From: Bedellia somnulentella
Lineage: Eukaryota; Arthropoda; Insecta; Lepidoptera; Bedelliidae
Direction: 5' to 3'
NCBI GenBank assembly: GCA_963576735.1
Contig: OY755180.1
Span: 17,884,678-17,948,677, forward strand
DNA length: 64,000 bases
Below the pieces are notes generated by a model. That model did no database searches, was not told the DNA's origin, and was given only the letters and a program-made list of their open reading frames with translations. Of this stretch, positions 33,901 to 44,626 are shown one piece after another. The position numbers were made by a program, and so were the translations under genes. How positions within the stretch are numbered: the first letter of the stretch is position 1; each line of letters starts with the position of its first letter.

Positions 33901-36900
33901 CCTGGGTCCCCAAAACATAGTAGTATCTATGTACGAGGACGCATCTTTACTACCCCTGCTCCCGTTTGGGGGTGAAGATAGGGTGCAGTATCGAGCTAAA
34001 GATTACTATGGAAGAAGTACTAAAAGGGACGATATGGATGTTGAAATAACTTCGCCGGTCGTGGGATTTACGCTGTGTAAGTATCATATTCTTTTAAGAT
34101 ACATTGCATACTAATATATATCTATAAATATCGGCTATAAATCCCTAGAAGGGGTAGCCAGAAGCCTATCGTCGCTTTGTATGAATACACTGTGATATGA
34201 CTAAGTACAACCCGTTCATGTGGGTTTCCTCACAATATTTTCCCTCATTATTAACAACCTTGATAAATTAATAACATATAGGGGTGTAAATTTATTCATT
34301 GATGTAGACCCTACACAGGATATGTACTTACTTCTCTTAGACCTCCTCCCTGGTCTCTTGGAATTAATCGAGCGGCAACATGTTTCATACCAAGGAATTA
34401 TTTGAGAATGCTTGATGGCTATCTCTCGCAATATTGTATGAATATTTCAGCTACTAGTTTCTTAAACTTTGTGATATTCATTTTAATACCTACTACCTGT
34501 GAAAACTATATTTCATGACAAATAAATAAATTGCAGACGTTGATGATCTACCAGAGCAAGGCAGATTTTATATCAAATCTCGTCCACTTTAGAACATTTT
34601 ATTCCATTCAGAAGCACGTTTTTGACATAGTTGATTCAGCGTAAACCTTCTCTAAGATTTCAATGACTCAGACCACAATATTCCATTGCCAATGCAAAAT
34701 TGTAGACAAATTCATTGTTCGATGTTTCCGTCCATTGTGAGATTCTTGAGAAATGGTACAAATAAACATAACTACAACTAAACACAAATCTTATTATCAG
34801 ATGAAAACTCCGCGGTAAAACGGAGAACAGTTGTGCCAACCTAATAAAATATAGAATTTATATCCATATAAATAAAAAATGAAAAAAGCTTTAATGGATA
34901 ACATAAATTGTCTATTTTGTGTTGAGTAAGACTTAGAATCAAAATACTTAATATCTAATATTAGTAGTTTCAAATACAAAAATAAAATAAAAATAAATTC
35001 AATATGCTGGTGCACTCCGGCCGAGCCAGGACGAAACATACAGGGTGGCCAATGGGGTGACGTTATTTTTTTTTTAGATAGCCTGTACCGACACCTATCC
35101 AAAACACCCCCATGTATGTTCAGCGATTATTGATAGTTTTCAAGTTATGTTTTTTTTTTTGAAAATTTAGAGATTATCCAGATTTTTCAAGAAATTGTCA
35201 AAAAAAGAAAATAAAATGATTTCTGGCTTTTATTTTTTCCGTAATTATACTCAATATTAAGCCTACTTTCATTTCCAATAAAGAAAACCTGTACATCCGA
35301 ACAATAATTAAGTACATTTTGAGCACCAAGTTTGAAATCACTGTTTTTTTTGTCAGGAGAGCAAAAATTTCAAAATAAATTTTAAAATACTTATGCCTGG
35401 TTCTGAAGCTCCAAACTAATCTTAAAAACTTTGCAACAGGCTATCTAAAAAAAAAAAATAACGTTACCCGATTGGCCACCCTGTATAAGTCTTATCTGAC
35501 CATAACTCTCGACGACGAAGTGTCCCAGCACAGCGCACATATCTTCGGCCACTATTTTCAGAATGCTATTGTGACTCTCTCTCACCCTTCTGGCCAGTGA
35601 CGCGATCTTTTTTCTAACTTTCTTTTAGTCTCTCTAGTTTCTCTTTTAATCTTTTTTCTAACGACGGCATGAAAGCCATCAGCCGCGAACATTGAAGATG
35701 CGCGACACTAACGAGGGAGTCCCAACATCAATCTGAAAATATTATTGTGCTGGATACGCAGGGTCTCTAGCGATATTGGCATACACAGCCCACAGCCTGC
35801 CTGTTTATATAGAAGTCATCCACTCCCAAAACTTCTCCGACTAAATAAAAACATTTGTATCCAGTGAAACGCAGCATATCGGTAGAGCTCTTAGAACCAG
35901 TAATAATAATAAATAATAAGACATCTGTCGAGCATGTGGCCGTCCCGGAGAGTCACTTAGGCATGTTATTTCCGGTTGTTCGGCTCTTGCTAACACTGAG
36001 TACTTGCACAGACACAACCAAGCAGCCAAAATCCTGCATCAGGAGCTCGCTCTGAAATACGGACTCTTGCAACAGAGGCTGCCGTATTACAAGTATCTGC
36101 CGGAGCCGATCCTAGAAAACGACCGTGCCAAAATCTATTGGGACCGATCCGTTATCACGGACAGGACTATTCTAGCGAATAAGCCTGATATCGTAGTATG
36201 GGATCGGCCGCAGTCGAGGGTATTTCTAGTGGATGTCACTATCCCTCATGACGAGGGTCTCGTGAAAGCCGACACCGAGAAGCGTCGGAAATGTCTCGAT
36301 CTGGCCCACGAGATCACCGACATGTGGGGTGTGACTTCGACAGAAATAATCCCAATTGTTTTGTCCGCGAACGGGTTAATTCCAACCAGCCTCGCGACCA
36401 ACTTGAGGCGGTTGGATTTCTGTGGCGTGTCGATTCCAGCACAAATGCAGAAAGCGGTGCTGCTCGATACGGCTCGGATCGTCCGTCGGTTCTTGAACCT
36501 GACTCCCTGACCCCGACCGACTGTGCTTTTGTTGGGGAGTACCGCCTCACAAAGGTAGGTTTTTAGGTTTTATGCGGCCAAAATTGAATTTTTAAAGTAG
36601 TTTTAAATACAAAATATAATATCTCTCTACCTTAACAAGAGACCAGGCGATAATAAACTGGTCCTCTCGCCTTCGAAACCCGTGCGGGGTGCATGCACAG
36701 CGAGTGGGAACTTGATAGTCGCCCACTATGCACGCGCTCGCTCTCTACACTATTAAAGTGACTTATCTTTGTTTATCAATATTTTTGATTTGTAAATAGT
36801 TGACCAAGTAAACGCTATTGATTCTAATGCATCAAGTAAACACCATTATATAATATAAAAAATGACAACCAAGTATGGTTAAAAACTTTATTTTAATGTT

Positions 36901-39900
36901 TTTAAACATATTGCGCTCGAAAAATATTCCAGATTTTTACATTCAAAAGTAATAAAGTTATATTATCGCTTCCTATCGCCGTGACATTATTATTTACTAT
37001 TAAACTTTATGTTCTTGTCTTATGATTCAGATAAAAAATAGCTGCAGATAGGTGCCAATAGGGTAAAAAAGAGCAGTTGAAAAATTTCCAAAAAAAGTAG
37101 TTTAATTTTTTTTTTGGTAGGTTTTTTTTGTTCATCCGCAATGAAATTAGTTACCTGCCCATTTCTCTACTGAGAATAAAACATAATATTCGCTTCTCCT
37201 TACAGCTTAATTAGATAGGAGGCTCAAAAGGTCTGAAACAATCACTTTCTGATGTTTAGAGATAATTATTAAATATTTTCGGACTACGATGATCTGGAGT
37301 AACGAATTGCAGTATACGTCAACAGGATGCGGCAATACATTACTATGTAACATTTCCGTTTAAAAGAAATATTTTTTACGTCTGTGATGTTGGGTTTATG
37401 ACGTTTTTTTAAAAAAAAAAAATTTCTTATTTATATTTATTTAATTTCAACACAAAGTTGATTTTATTATCAATTGTATCATTCAGAATAGTAATATCAA
37501 TTAAAATAATTTTGGCCGCATAAATATTAAAAACCTACCTATGTGCGCCTCTCCCATTTAAAATTTATATTTTCATTTTCGGCCATGGGAGAGGCGAGGA
37601 ACTAAAAATCATGCCTAAAATAATAATAATAAAACATTTATTTAGCATTTAAACATAAGTCCATATACAGTTTGCTAGCGAGCCCCACACTAGGTAAAAA
37701 CCTGTATTGCAGGAACTCTGACATAAATTATACAATATTAATTAATTTAACATTTACGCTCTAAGCAAATTCAGTTTACATATTTTTTTATTTTAAAATT
37801 TAATTACACTCTATAAAATTTTATTACATATTTAAAATGCAATGAAATGAATGAAAATAGACTATGTGGCAGAATGCGCATCTGTGTGTGTGTGTGTTTG
37901 TATGTGTGTGTGTGTGTGTGTGTGAATAAGAATACGTGCGTGTTTTAAATTTATCTTTAAACAACAAGCAATCCCTCGGCATCTTCGTAGCTACTAAATT
38001 GTAATATTTGTTTCCAGTGAACCGCAGCATATCGGTAGAGTTGTTAGAGCCGGTGATCGCCACGGTGCGAGCGAGTGGCGCGGGCGGGCGCGCGGCCGTG
38101 TGGCGGGACGGACTGTGGCGGGACGCCCGGGACGGTGAGATTTCACTCGTGCACTTACTGATACCATATGCCTTACCTAATGGGACTGTTAATGATCCTC
38201 GAACTGTCTCTTTATTATCAATGACCCTTACGATAAAGACCATATCATCTATTCTATACTATGTCTTTTTCGACACTGAAGCCTTTGCTATTTTTGAAAA
38301 AATGACTGTCTGTCTTTCTGTATTTCCAGTCATCACATTAATTCTACCGGATGGATCTTGATCAAATTTGGCATGAATGTAGCTCATACACAGCGACATG
38401 ATAGTCCAGTGGGTAGAACACCCGCCCGAAAACAGAAGGGCGTGAGTTCCAATCCTGGGACGGGCCTACACCAATTTGTCTTTTCTAAAGTCATATGTGT
38501 GGTTAATTTACCATGGTTGTTAACGGTGAGAGAAAACATCGTGAGGAAACCCACATGGCTGAGTTGTACTTAGTCATGTGACAGTGTATTCGTACAAAAC
38601 GGCGATAGGCCTGCCCCCTATCACGTGAGTACACTGTCTAAGCGAAACGTGGGTACCTTCTCTGGAAACTAGATGGCGCTTGCCATGTGAGTTCAGAAGT
38701 ATTGGTACCTCTGCCAACCCCTTCGGGGATAAACGGCGTGAACGTTTATGTTATGTTATGTTATGTTATGTAGCTTATACCGCTGGCCAATATATAGAAT
38801 ATCATTTATCCCGGATTTCTCAAGGGTTCCCACAGGAGCATCAGAAAACCATAACCTTTTAGCGCGATGGGATGAATAGACACGCTAAGTTTAGCGATGC
38901 GGGGTGAATAGAAACATTCCAAACCAAATTCTTACTAAAGTATATATTGTATTACTAGATGGCGCGAGTAGTTGCTTCCTAAATCGCGGTATGGTTTCTT
39001 TTTTTTTGTTACAAATACTTCAGTTCAGACTATATTTTTTTCGAAGACTCGCGAGGTCAACTAGTATCCAATAAATAAAGGAAACAATTTTTTTTTCGAC
39101 ACCAGCGGAGATGGAACTTCAATTTCCTTTATTTATTAGTAATAATCCCAACATGAGGTTTTCATGAATAAAACATTCTAATTACCTTATCATAACACTG
39201 TTTAATACATTACAGATACACGGAAATAATCAAGAGAGTTCGGCTTTGTATTCAACAGCATGCGACCAATTTTGAGTATTAGATAAATGGAAACATTTTG
39301 TGTTACATTGTTAAAATTCATTGTCTTCCTTTTACTTCCGACACTATCTTACTTGACAAAAAATTATCCTTATGATAAAGAGTTTCGATTCGATTATAAA
39401 GTTCTGGTGTATTTTTTTCATACATAGTGGGTTCGATTCCCGGTTGAACCAGTATTTAAAAAATACGTAACAATGAAGAATAAAATGTGATGGAAATTAA
39501 TATAAAGTCTTCTTTCAATAAAATGTTCCATATTCAATATCTAAGGTACATTCCCTCCATGTGGCATAGCCGAGGGACGTCCTGTATATTCAGCGGAATT
39601 CCTCCATGTTTAAAACTCTGATAAATTATTCACACACACGAGTATACACATGAAATACATGCATTTTTAAACATATTTATTCTTATCTGTATATTTCCTC
39701 ATTCAACTCCCCTTGCGAGCGCAAATGCGTAAGGACCCATACTGAACCAGTATAACTAATTCACCGTATTAAATTTCAGATTGCAAAATAACCCACGTGG
39801 TAGGAGACATGACAATCATCAGTTGCACTCGTCTCGCGTACGTCGGATTGATGCAGAATGTAGAGACAGGAATATACGGAGCAAGGACTGACGGCGCAAG

Positions 39901-42505
39901 ATTTAAAGTCTCCCATCCAGCTATCTACGTTGGCAGCATCATTCTCATCTCCTGTTTAAGTTGTGCCGTCATTACATTCATCATGTCATTCCCTGCTGTC
40001 CAAATGCCCAAGAAAGCGAAACATTCCCTTATTAACACCTGGATTGCCCTAGGATGTCTCTGCTTCATGTATACACTAGGAATTTACCAAACGGAAGATG
40101 TAAAACTCTGTCAAATCGTCGGTGTTTTAATACATTATCTATCTCTTAGCTGTTTACTGTGGATGTGCGTTTCGGCTAATAATATGTATAAATGGATCAG
40201 TAAGACACAAAATCCTGTGAGGACTCCAGAAGATGAGTTACCACCGGATATGCCAGTACAGAAACCAATATTAGGACTCTATTTAGTCGGCTGGGGAATA
40301 GCGTTGATCGTTTGTGGAATATCTGTGGCCATTAATGTAAAAGACTACGCCGGTTATTCACAATGTTTCCTAAGTACTGGACCTTCGTTGGCGGCTCTTT
40401 TTGTTCCTGGAGGCATCTTGCTGCTGTTCTTGATGATAGTTTTCTTGCTGATTCGATGTACAATCCGCAGTATCAATGTACAGCTTTCTGAAGGGACTCA
40501 AGCGACGGAGAATGTCGATTTAGAAATGTGGGAGCCAAATCAGAGTAACGATGTCGCAGAACGTAGAAGTATCAAATCGACGTCGGATAGTGAAATAGAA
40601 GATGTCGAACATACGCCTATAATTCAGTTGAGAGCACAAGTGATTGTATTGTGTTTGTATTTGGCTGTTTGGAGTTGTGGCGCCGTGGCCGTGTATAGAC
40701 CTTTACCAGCATACCTGCCTTACCAAGAAGATATCTGTAGTATAGTATACGCTGTATGCGCAACTATACTCGGCACTTTTATACTATTCTTCTACGGAAT
40801 AGCTAGAAGTGACGTAAGAGCACAATGGTCGTTGATGCACTGCTATTTGAATAAGAATAAAAAGTGTTGTCGCAATCGTAGCGTGTTTGATGCGAACCAA
40901 CAAAATATACAACCGAATCCACCTCCTCTAACATATCCAATACCTAATGATAACAGATCCAGATCGGGCAGTCGAAGTTCAAATAAAACAAATTCTAAAA
41001 CTAATAACAGCGGAACGTTCAGAGCTGCAGCCGAATTAAACGGACAAACGTTACAGAAAGATCTGAAAAACACCAATGGGAAAAACCCTAATATTAACTT
41101 AGTAGTGCTTCACAGACAACAATACAGATCTAACAATTCAATGACGACATATCAGCCAGAAAACACAGCATCGGTTGGCCCGGAGGTATTTTACAACCCG
41201 AACCAGATGAATGTTGCCAAGAAATTCTTCAAGAAACAACGTCAGCACATGAAAAGAAATTGCCTAGAGTTACCAACTAGAAGAGATTGTGACACAGACT
41301 CACACATCTCCTTACCGCTACCAACTAAAGAAGCTTATAATGGAGTCGCTAACATCATCAACTCTGGCACTAAAGTCAACAATACCAACATACACGTTGA
41401 AAGACTCAGCAACGGCATCAAAGAGATGAGGAAAATTCAAAACCAAAACCCGAATTTGTTGGAAGATGAAAAAGAGTACAAATTCATGGAAACGAGAAAA
41501 TCATGGAACAACGATGATAAAAGAAACGCCCAGATAATGAATATTTACACGAACGTGCCCGAAACTCAGATACCGCAGCATCAGATAATAAAATCGAATT
41601 TCGATCGGCAATTGAATAAGTCCGAAGAATGCTTGCAAAGTCAGGAAAGTGAGCTTCCTGAGATGCGAACAGTTTCACAGCAATGCAGCTTAGACTACAG
41701 CTCTGCTTCGGAAATAGCAATGCCTCACACCTGTTCCGACCAAACTCTCAACACCAACTCCGAACAAACATCGCTGCAAGAAACACACAGCGCGTTATGC
41801 TCCACCAACGAAATAACAGACACGGAAAGTTTCGGACAGTACATAGATTATCTACAACCAAAGAACCAAGATAGAGAAGACAAATCATTACAAGACATAT
41901 CTGAAGAATGCACAATGAATAGCGATGAAATTAACCGCTCCAGCACACCTCAGACCTTAGAAGTGGAATCTGAGGCAGATAAACTAATTGAAGAGCCAAA
42001 AGATAAAAGCGAAAAAGAGCCTTACTTTATGGCCAAAAATACATACGATTTTGAAACGGCCAGCACAAACACTAGTGAACAGGGTTTCGAAAATGAAAGT
42101 GACGTTTACTGTCCGAATTATCAAATGTCCGAAGTTAGCATACGAAGTCACGGTCTCTATGCGCCTTCACCTTCATCGATGTGTCCCAACGAGATAAGTT
42201 TTAGTAATGAGGACGTATCAAATATAGAAAGCCAATACGTTAACTTTGACCCAGGTTGGAGAAAAACGATCAAGAGAGGGGAGTATTCTGCGGCCAGTTG
42301 TCCTGAAGTCAATCGGGAAAGTCCGGTTTCGTTCTCGAGTGAGCTCGACGAGTTGTATACGCAGATTACAAGAGATAAGAATAGGTCCCCACGGGCGGAA
42401 GGGCTCGATGTGACAATTAATAGTGATGTGACTTTGAAACCATGTGATAGCGATAGTTGTGTGAGTGAGGCAGTGTCGGACGTGAAAGGGGAAACTGCTG
42501 TATGA
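24904..42505 (+). CDS. Adhesion GPCR subfamily A (ADGRA, GPR124/125-like), 10 exons
   Basis: Exons: 24904-25124, 26303-26368, 29751-29966, 30550-31246, 31719-31899, 32247-32395, 33222-33395, 33848-34076, 38018-38134, 39780-42505. Junctions are GT-AG with consistent phases; product about 1591 aa. Order: signal peptide (~1-19), cysteine-rich LRR cap, about five LRRs (24 residues each, several exon edges falling at repeat edges), LRRCT (CDCDLLWVGDWA), an Ig-like domain (~230-325), a HormR domain (WP...PC...W, ~330-390), a GAIN region (~400-690), seven hydrophobic helices (~732-1024) and a ~567-aa tail ending ETAV. This LRR-Ig-HormR-GAIN-7TM order is specific to ADGRA; vertebrate GPR124/GPR125 act in Wnt signalling and polarity, and Drosophila has CG15744. 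The GPS segment reads SCTRLAYVGLM and lacks the usual HL-[ST] cleavage triad, so self-cleavage is unlikely. Confidence 0.92.
27207..27450 (-). mobile_element. SINE-A copy
   Basis: Near full-length, tail first (CACGGCTATAAATCCCTAGA) and head at AAGCCGACACTACACAGCAA. It lies in an ADGRA intron. Confidence 0.85.
28050..29487. mobile_element. TTAA-flanked non-autonomous transposon
   Basis: TTAA stands at both ends (28050-28053, 29484-29487). The inverted ends read GCGCCCAGTACACAATGGCC and GCGGCCAGTACACAATGGCG, and stay similar for ~35 bp. TTAA duplication is the mark of the piggyBac superfamily. The subterminal regions repeat CAATGGCC/GGCCATTG words many times. The interior holds a minus-strand SINE-B piece (about 28265-28430) and no transposase ORF. 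It lies in the ADGRA intron between exons 2 and 3. Confidence 0.65.
30269..30522 (+). mobile_element. SINE-A copy just upstream of ADGRA exon 4
   Basis: Full-length copy ending only about 27 bp before exon 4 at 30550, so its (ATGT)n tail forms part of the branch-point/acceptor region. A tail fragment of another copy lies at 30047-30097. Confidence 0.85.
31607..31648 (+). pseudogene. Partial duplicate of ADGRA exon 5 acceptor side
   Basis: TTGTCCACAG plus the first ~30 bp of exon 5 (31719 onward) is repeated about 100 bp upstream, with one C/T change, and then runs into TAATAG. The copy keeps the pyrimidine-AG acceptor, but its frame (FSLLNLSLVQ) hits a stop at once, so splicing to it would truncate the receptor. 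It is likely a short tandem duplication of the intron-exon junction. Confidence 0.75.
32029..32176. mobile_element. Palindromic-family element (copy 7), short
   Basis: Both outer ends are present: GAATGTTTTTGTTCATGAAA and its inverse, defining the true termini of the family. Only the T-arm half of the tRNA-like sequence (GTCGCGGGTTCGATTCCCGC) remains inside. It lies 70 bp upstream of ADGRA exon 6. Confidence 0.72.
32445..32676 (-). mobile_element. SINE-A copy
   Basis: Tail first (ACATACATACATATACACAT), head GCCGGCACTACACGGCAAG. It lies 50 bp downstream of ADGRA exon 6. Confidence 0.8.
33528..33776 (-). mobile_element. SINE-A copy
   Basis: Full-length minus copy with tail ACATACATATCACTCACGGC and head AAGCCGGCACTACACGGCAA, in the ADGRA intron between exons 7 and 8. 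A tail-side fragment follows exon 8 at 34128-34160. Confidence 0.82.
35041..35483. mobile_element. Mariner-like mini-element with TA duplication
   Basis: The inverted ends start CAGGGTGGCCAAT and stay paired for ~45 bp, through CGTTATTTTTTTTTTAGATA and AGCCTG. TA stands on both sides (35039-35040, 35484-35485). CAGGG ends and TA targets are typical of Tc1/mariner-type mini-elements. No ORF. Confidence 0.75.
35840..35910 (+). pseudogene. Partial duplicate of ADGRA GPS-region exon 9 (acceptor side)
   Basis: An acceptor-like TTTGTATCCAG followed by a copy of the first ~45 bp of exon 9 (38018 onward), encoding KRSISVELLEPV where the real exon gives NRSISVELLEPV. About 20 bp of upstream intron also matches (ACTAAAT...). 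The similarity stops where a LINE fragment with an endonuclease domain begins. It is best read as a duplicated exon edge cut short by a LINE insertion. The true exon at 38018 has a proper donor; this copy does not. Confidence 0.7.
35911..37620 (+). mobile_element. LINE 3' fragment with restriction-like endonuclease (R2/Dong type)
   Basis: A 5'-truncated non-LTR element. The frame from about 35930 to the TGA at 36508-36510 reads a CCHC finger (CRACG...HVISGC), then RHN, then KPDIVVWDR...VFLVDV with 14 residues between KPD and the last D. This CCHC/KPD-x(12-14)-D arrangement is the known signature of the restriction-like endonuclease at the C-terminus of R2, R4, Dong and NeSL elements. The protein ends FLNLTP. 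The 3' UTR is interrupted by the Transib-like insert and resumes at 37551, ending in AATAATAATAA near 37620. Confidence 0.72.
36548..37545. mobile_element. Transib-like non-autonomous transposon (998 bp)
   Basis: The ends read CACAAAGGTAGGTTTTTA on the left and CACATAGGTAGGTTTTTA on the right strand. Similarity continues through ATGCGGCCAAAATT. A 5-bp GC-rich duplication CGCCT flanks it (36543-36547, 37546-37550). Transib ends start CACWATG and make 5-bp, GC-rich duplications, so the match is close but not exact. It interrupts the 3' region of the LINE fragment at 35911-37620. No transposase ORF is seen. Confidence 0.6.
37621..37790 (-). mobile_element. LINE 3'-end fragment, minus orientation
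   Basis: The stretch GTTTGCTAGCGAGCCCCACA with an (ATT)n/poly-A-like end towards 37621 looks like a LINE 3' UTR placed tail to tail against the preceding LINE. No coding sequence remains. Identification rests on the tail and resemblance to common lepidopteran repeat ends. Confidence 0.4.
37880..37925. repeat. (TG)n microsatellite
   Basis: About 45 bp of GT/TG repeats with two interruptions, 90 bp upstream of ADGRA exon 9. Confidence 0.9.
38393..38771 (+). mobile_element. SINE-B, tRNA-derived, full length
   Basis: A tRNA-like head has an A-box-like TAGTCCAGTGGGTAGAACAC and a B-box-like GTGAGTTCCAATCCTGGGAC. A body follows with GAGAAAACATCGTGAGGAAA and GCCCCCTATCACGTGAGTAC, then CCAACCCCTTCGGGGATAAA and a (TTATG)n tail. 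Other copies: plus 46102-46330 and 53890-54075; minus 54150-54295, 34175-34440, 28265-28430 and 63254-63335; a trace at 53700-53760. A minus trace from 18110-18240 is likely. Pol III promoter boxes and tail mark it as a SINE; its partner LINE was not identified. Confidence 0.8.
39068..39176. mobile_element. Palindromic-family element (copy 8), remnant
   Basis: CCAATAAATAAAGGAAACAA with TTTCGACACCAGCGGAGATG on the left, and TAATCCCAACATGAGGTTTT then CATGAATAAAACATTC on the right. The centre is lost. Confidence 0.6.
39780..42505 (+). CDS. ADGRA terminal exon: GPS, 7TM and cytoplasmic tail
   Basis: A single 2726-bp exon carries the second half of the GPS motif, all seven membrane helices and the whole cytoplasmic tail. 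The helices contain, in order, SIILISCLSCAVITF, TWIALGCLCFMY, LSLSCLLWMCVS, LYLVGWGIALIV, ILLLFLMIVFLLI, VIVLCLYLAVW and AVCATILGTFILFFYGI. The tail is polar, rich in Asn, Ser and Gln, with basic stretches and many possible phosphosites. The last four residues, ETAV, fit a class I PDZ ligand ([ST]-x-V). Vertebrate GPR124/GPR125 are known to bind Dlg-type scaffolds through a similar end. The stop codon is TGA at 42503-42505. Confidence 0.9.
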
Positions 42506-44626
42506 AGTTGTTATTCCTAAGTGTTGTTACACCTTATAGGTGAAAATATACGTAATCTGTCTTGCGCAACAATTTCTACTTATGGAAATATGTTTACTTG
42601 ATTCAGTTTGTTGCCCAGTGTATAAAAATATGTGACTGGTGCTGATCGAACAATATAAAAAAGAGCAATTTCGAAATTATGAAATTTTCTGTAAGTAGTT
42701 GCACTACACTTTGACTAGAAAAATATTATACAGATATAATTTTCAATGATGTAGTAAATGCACCAAATAGCCTGAAAACCTCTTAACATTTAATATTAAT
42801 AAAATATCGCACCACGGTTCGATGCTTTAACGAACTGTAAAATAATCTATTATCTATTTAGTTAAAATTTTAAGCATTTTTTGGTTGATTTGCCTATTTG
42901 GTTGATAATCTTATCTACTAAAATTGCCAAAAGCGCTTGCCTTAGTGTGTGTGACCTGTGAATGAATATCGCTTGCAATCGTGGGTGTGAAGTGGCGAAG
43001 CTTTTTGTATGGAATTCTAACAGTAAAGAGTGCCAATATTTTGCAATCTTTCATTGATGTAACTTTTATCAATTTCTGATAAATTTTAAGTATTAAATTT
43101 CTGATTTTTATTGTTGGACGAACGTATTAAATTTCTGTACTTATACCGTTTCTAGTCTGAATTTGTCTGCCATAATGAAATTTTAATATACTTCCAAATA
43201 GACTTATACACATTTGCACTGCAAAATATATCAATTTTTATATAATTGTGTTGTCACATAAGTTTTACTACAACAGTTTTAAAATATATTATCTGAATAG
43301 AAAAAAATGTGCCTCTTCCAATTATCTTCACGGAACAAAATGTGATTTATAAAATTCTATCACCTAGGATAATATTCACTTAAACTTTTCTAAGCAATTT
43401 ACTTGTTAAAAAATAAGGAACTATAGTCGATATCAATATTTGTGGCACTTGTAAGTCAAGCATGGGGCATTAATTTAATTTCTAAAGTTTATTTTCTACT
43501 ACCTTTTTGTAAATGGAAAGTTTTTTCATAACCTACTGTTAAGCCTCTATATAGGTACTAGTTTTGTTGTATTTTTATATGGAACTTTCCTACAATATCA
43601 CCGTATCTACGGCCAATATTATTTAATTTATACCCGATCAGTAATAAAAAGGCTGAGTAAATGTGACGTAAAAGTAGTAAGAAATGACATTCACAAAACG
43701 TTCCATTTTGTCAAATGACTTGAAATAAAAAACGTAACTTTTCATATCTTCACATCGAAACCCTTTGAAGCCAAATGTCAGATAAGCCTTACCTTACATG
43801 AATGTACCCAGCAAATGCCAATAATGTTTGTACCGACTATATTAGAAAATATCTCATACACTTAATATTGTTCATGTATCTAGTGACGCTACAATGTGCC
43901 TATATCTGTCTGTCTGTGTAACATACAATATATATACTTGTTAAGATGTACTGTAGAGTTTTAGAAAGTTTATTACTCTGTAAAAGTTTAAACTGCCATT
44001 TGAGGTTGAACGTAAGCTATATTATACATGACTAAAGATATAGTAACAAAAACTGTATATTCTACTTTTATGACTTCTAATTTAGATTTTTTAAATGACT
44101 TCTCATTTTCGTAGCAATTTTAATTATAACCATCACATGTCGAACTTACGGCTAAATCTAAAAGTGCAGCGTTCTTGATTTTTAGCCGGCTAAACTAAAG
44201 TTAAGTGATCAGCATAAACTTTAACTTAGCTGGCTAAGTCTATACGTAGCGCCACCACTTTTTGAAACTACCCACCGGATCATACTTTATTAATGTCTGT
44301 TCCTATTGTATATTTTATTTCTGTATATTTTCTAGTTTTGAGACGTTCTGTAAATAGTTATCTTTAAGGAAGTGCTATCGGAAACCGTTTATATTACCAA
44401 ACTTTTTAGTCTTCCGTCTTAACACATGTAATTATATACCTTTTTATATAAGTTATAACTTAAATGACTTCATCAAAGAAAGTTAAGAAATGATAACACA
44501 TGTTTACCTTTCGATACATAGATATGATTATTAAATCTCTTACGCATGTATAGAAGAAAAAATATGATATACACTATCCTTAGATCCTCAGGTCGGAAGA
44601 TATGAATCGAAAATTCATATCTTTTT

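Noticed and set aside
35840..35910. Real alternative exon of the ADGRA gene
   Set aside because: Only the first ~45 bp match, there is no donor, and LINE sequence follows. The copy at 38018-38134 has both splice sites and continues the phase.
36291..36566. 91-codon ORF overlapping the endonuclease-bearing LINE
   Set aside because: It is a shifted-frame shadow of the endonuclease frame 35930-36510, which holds the known motifs.
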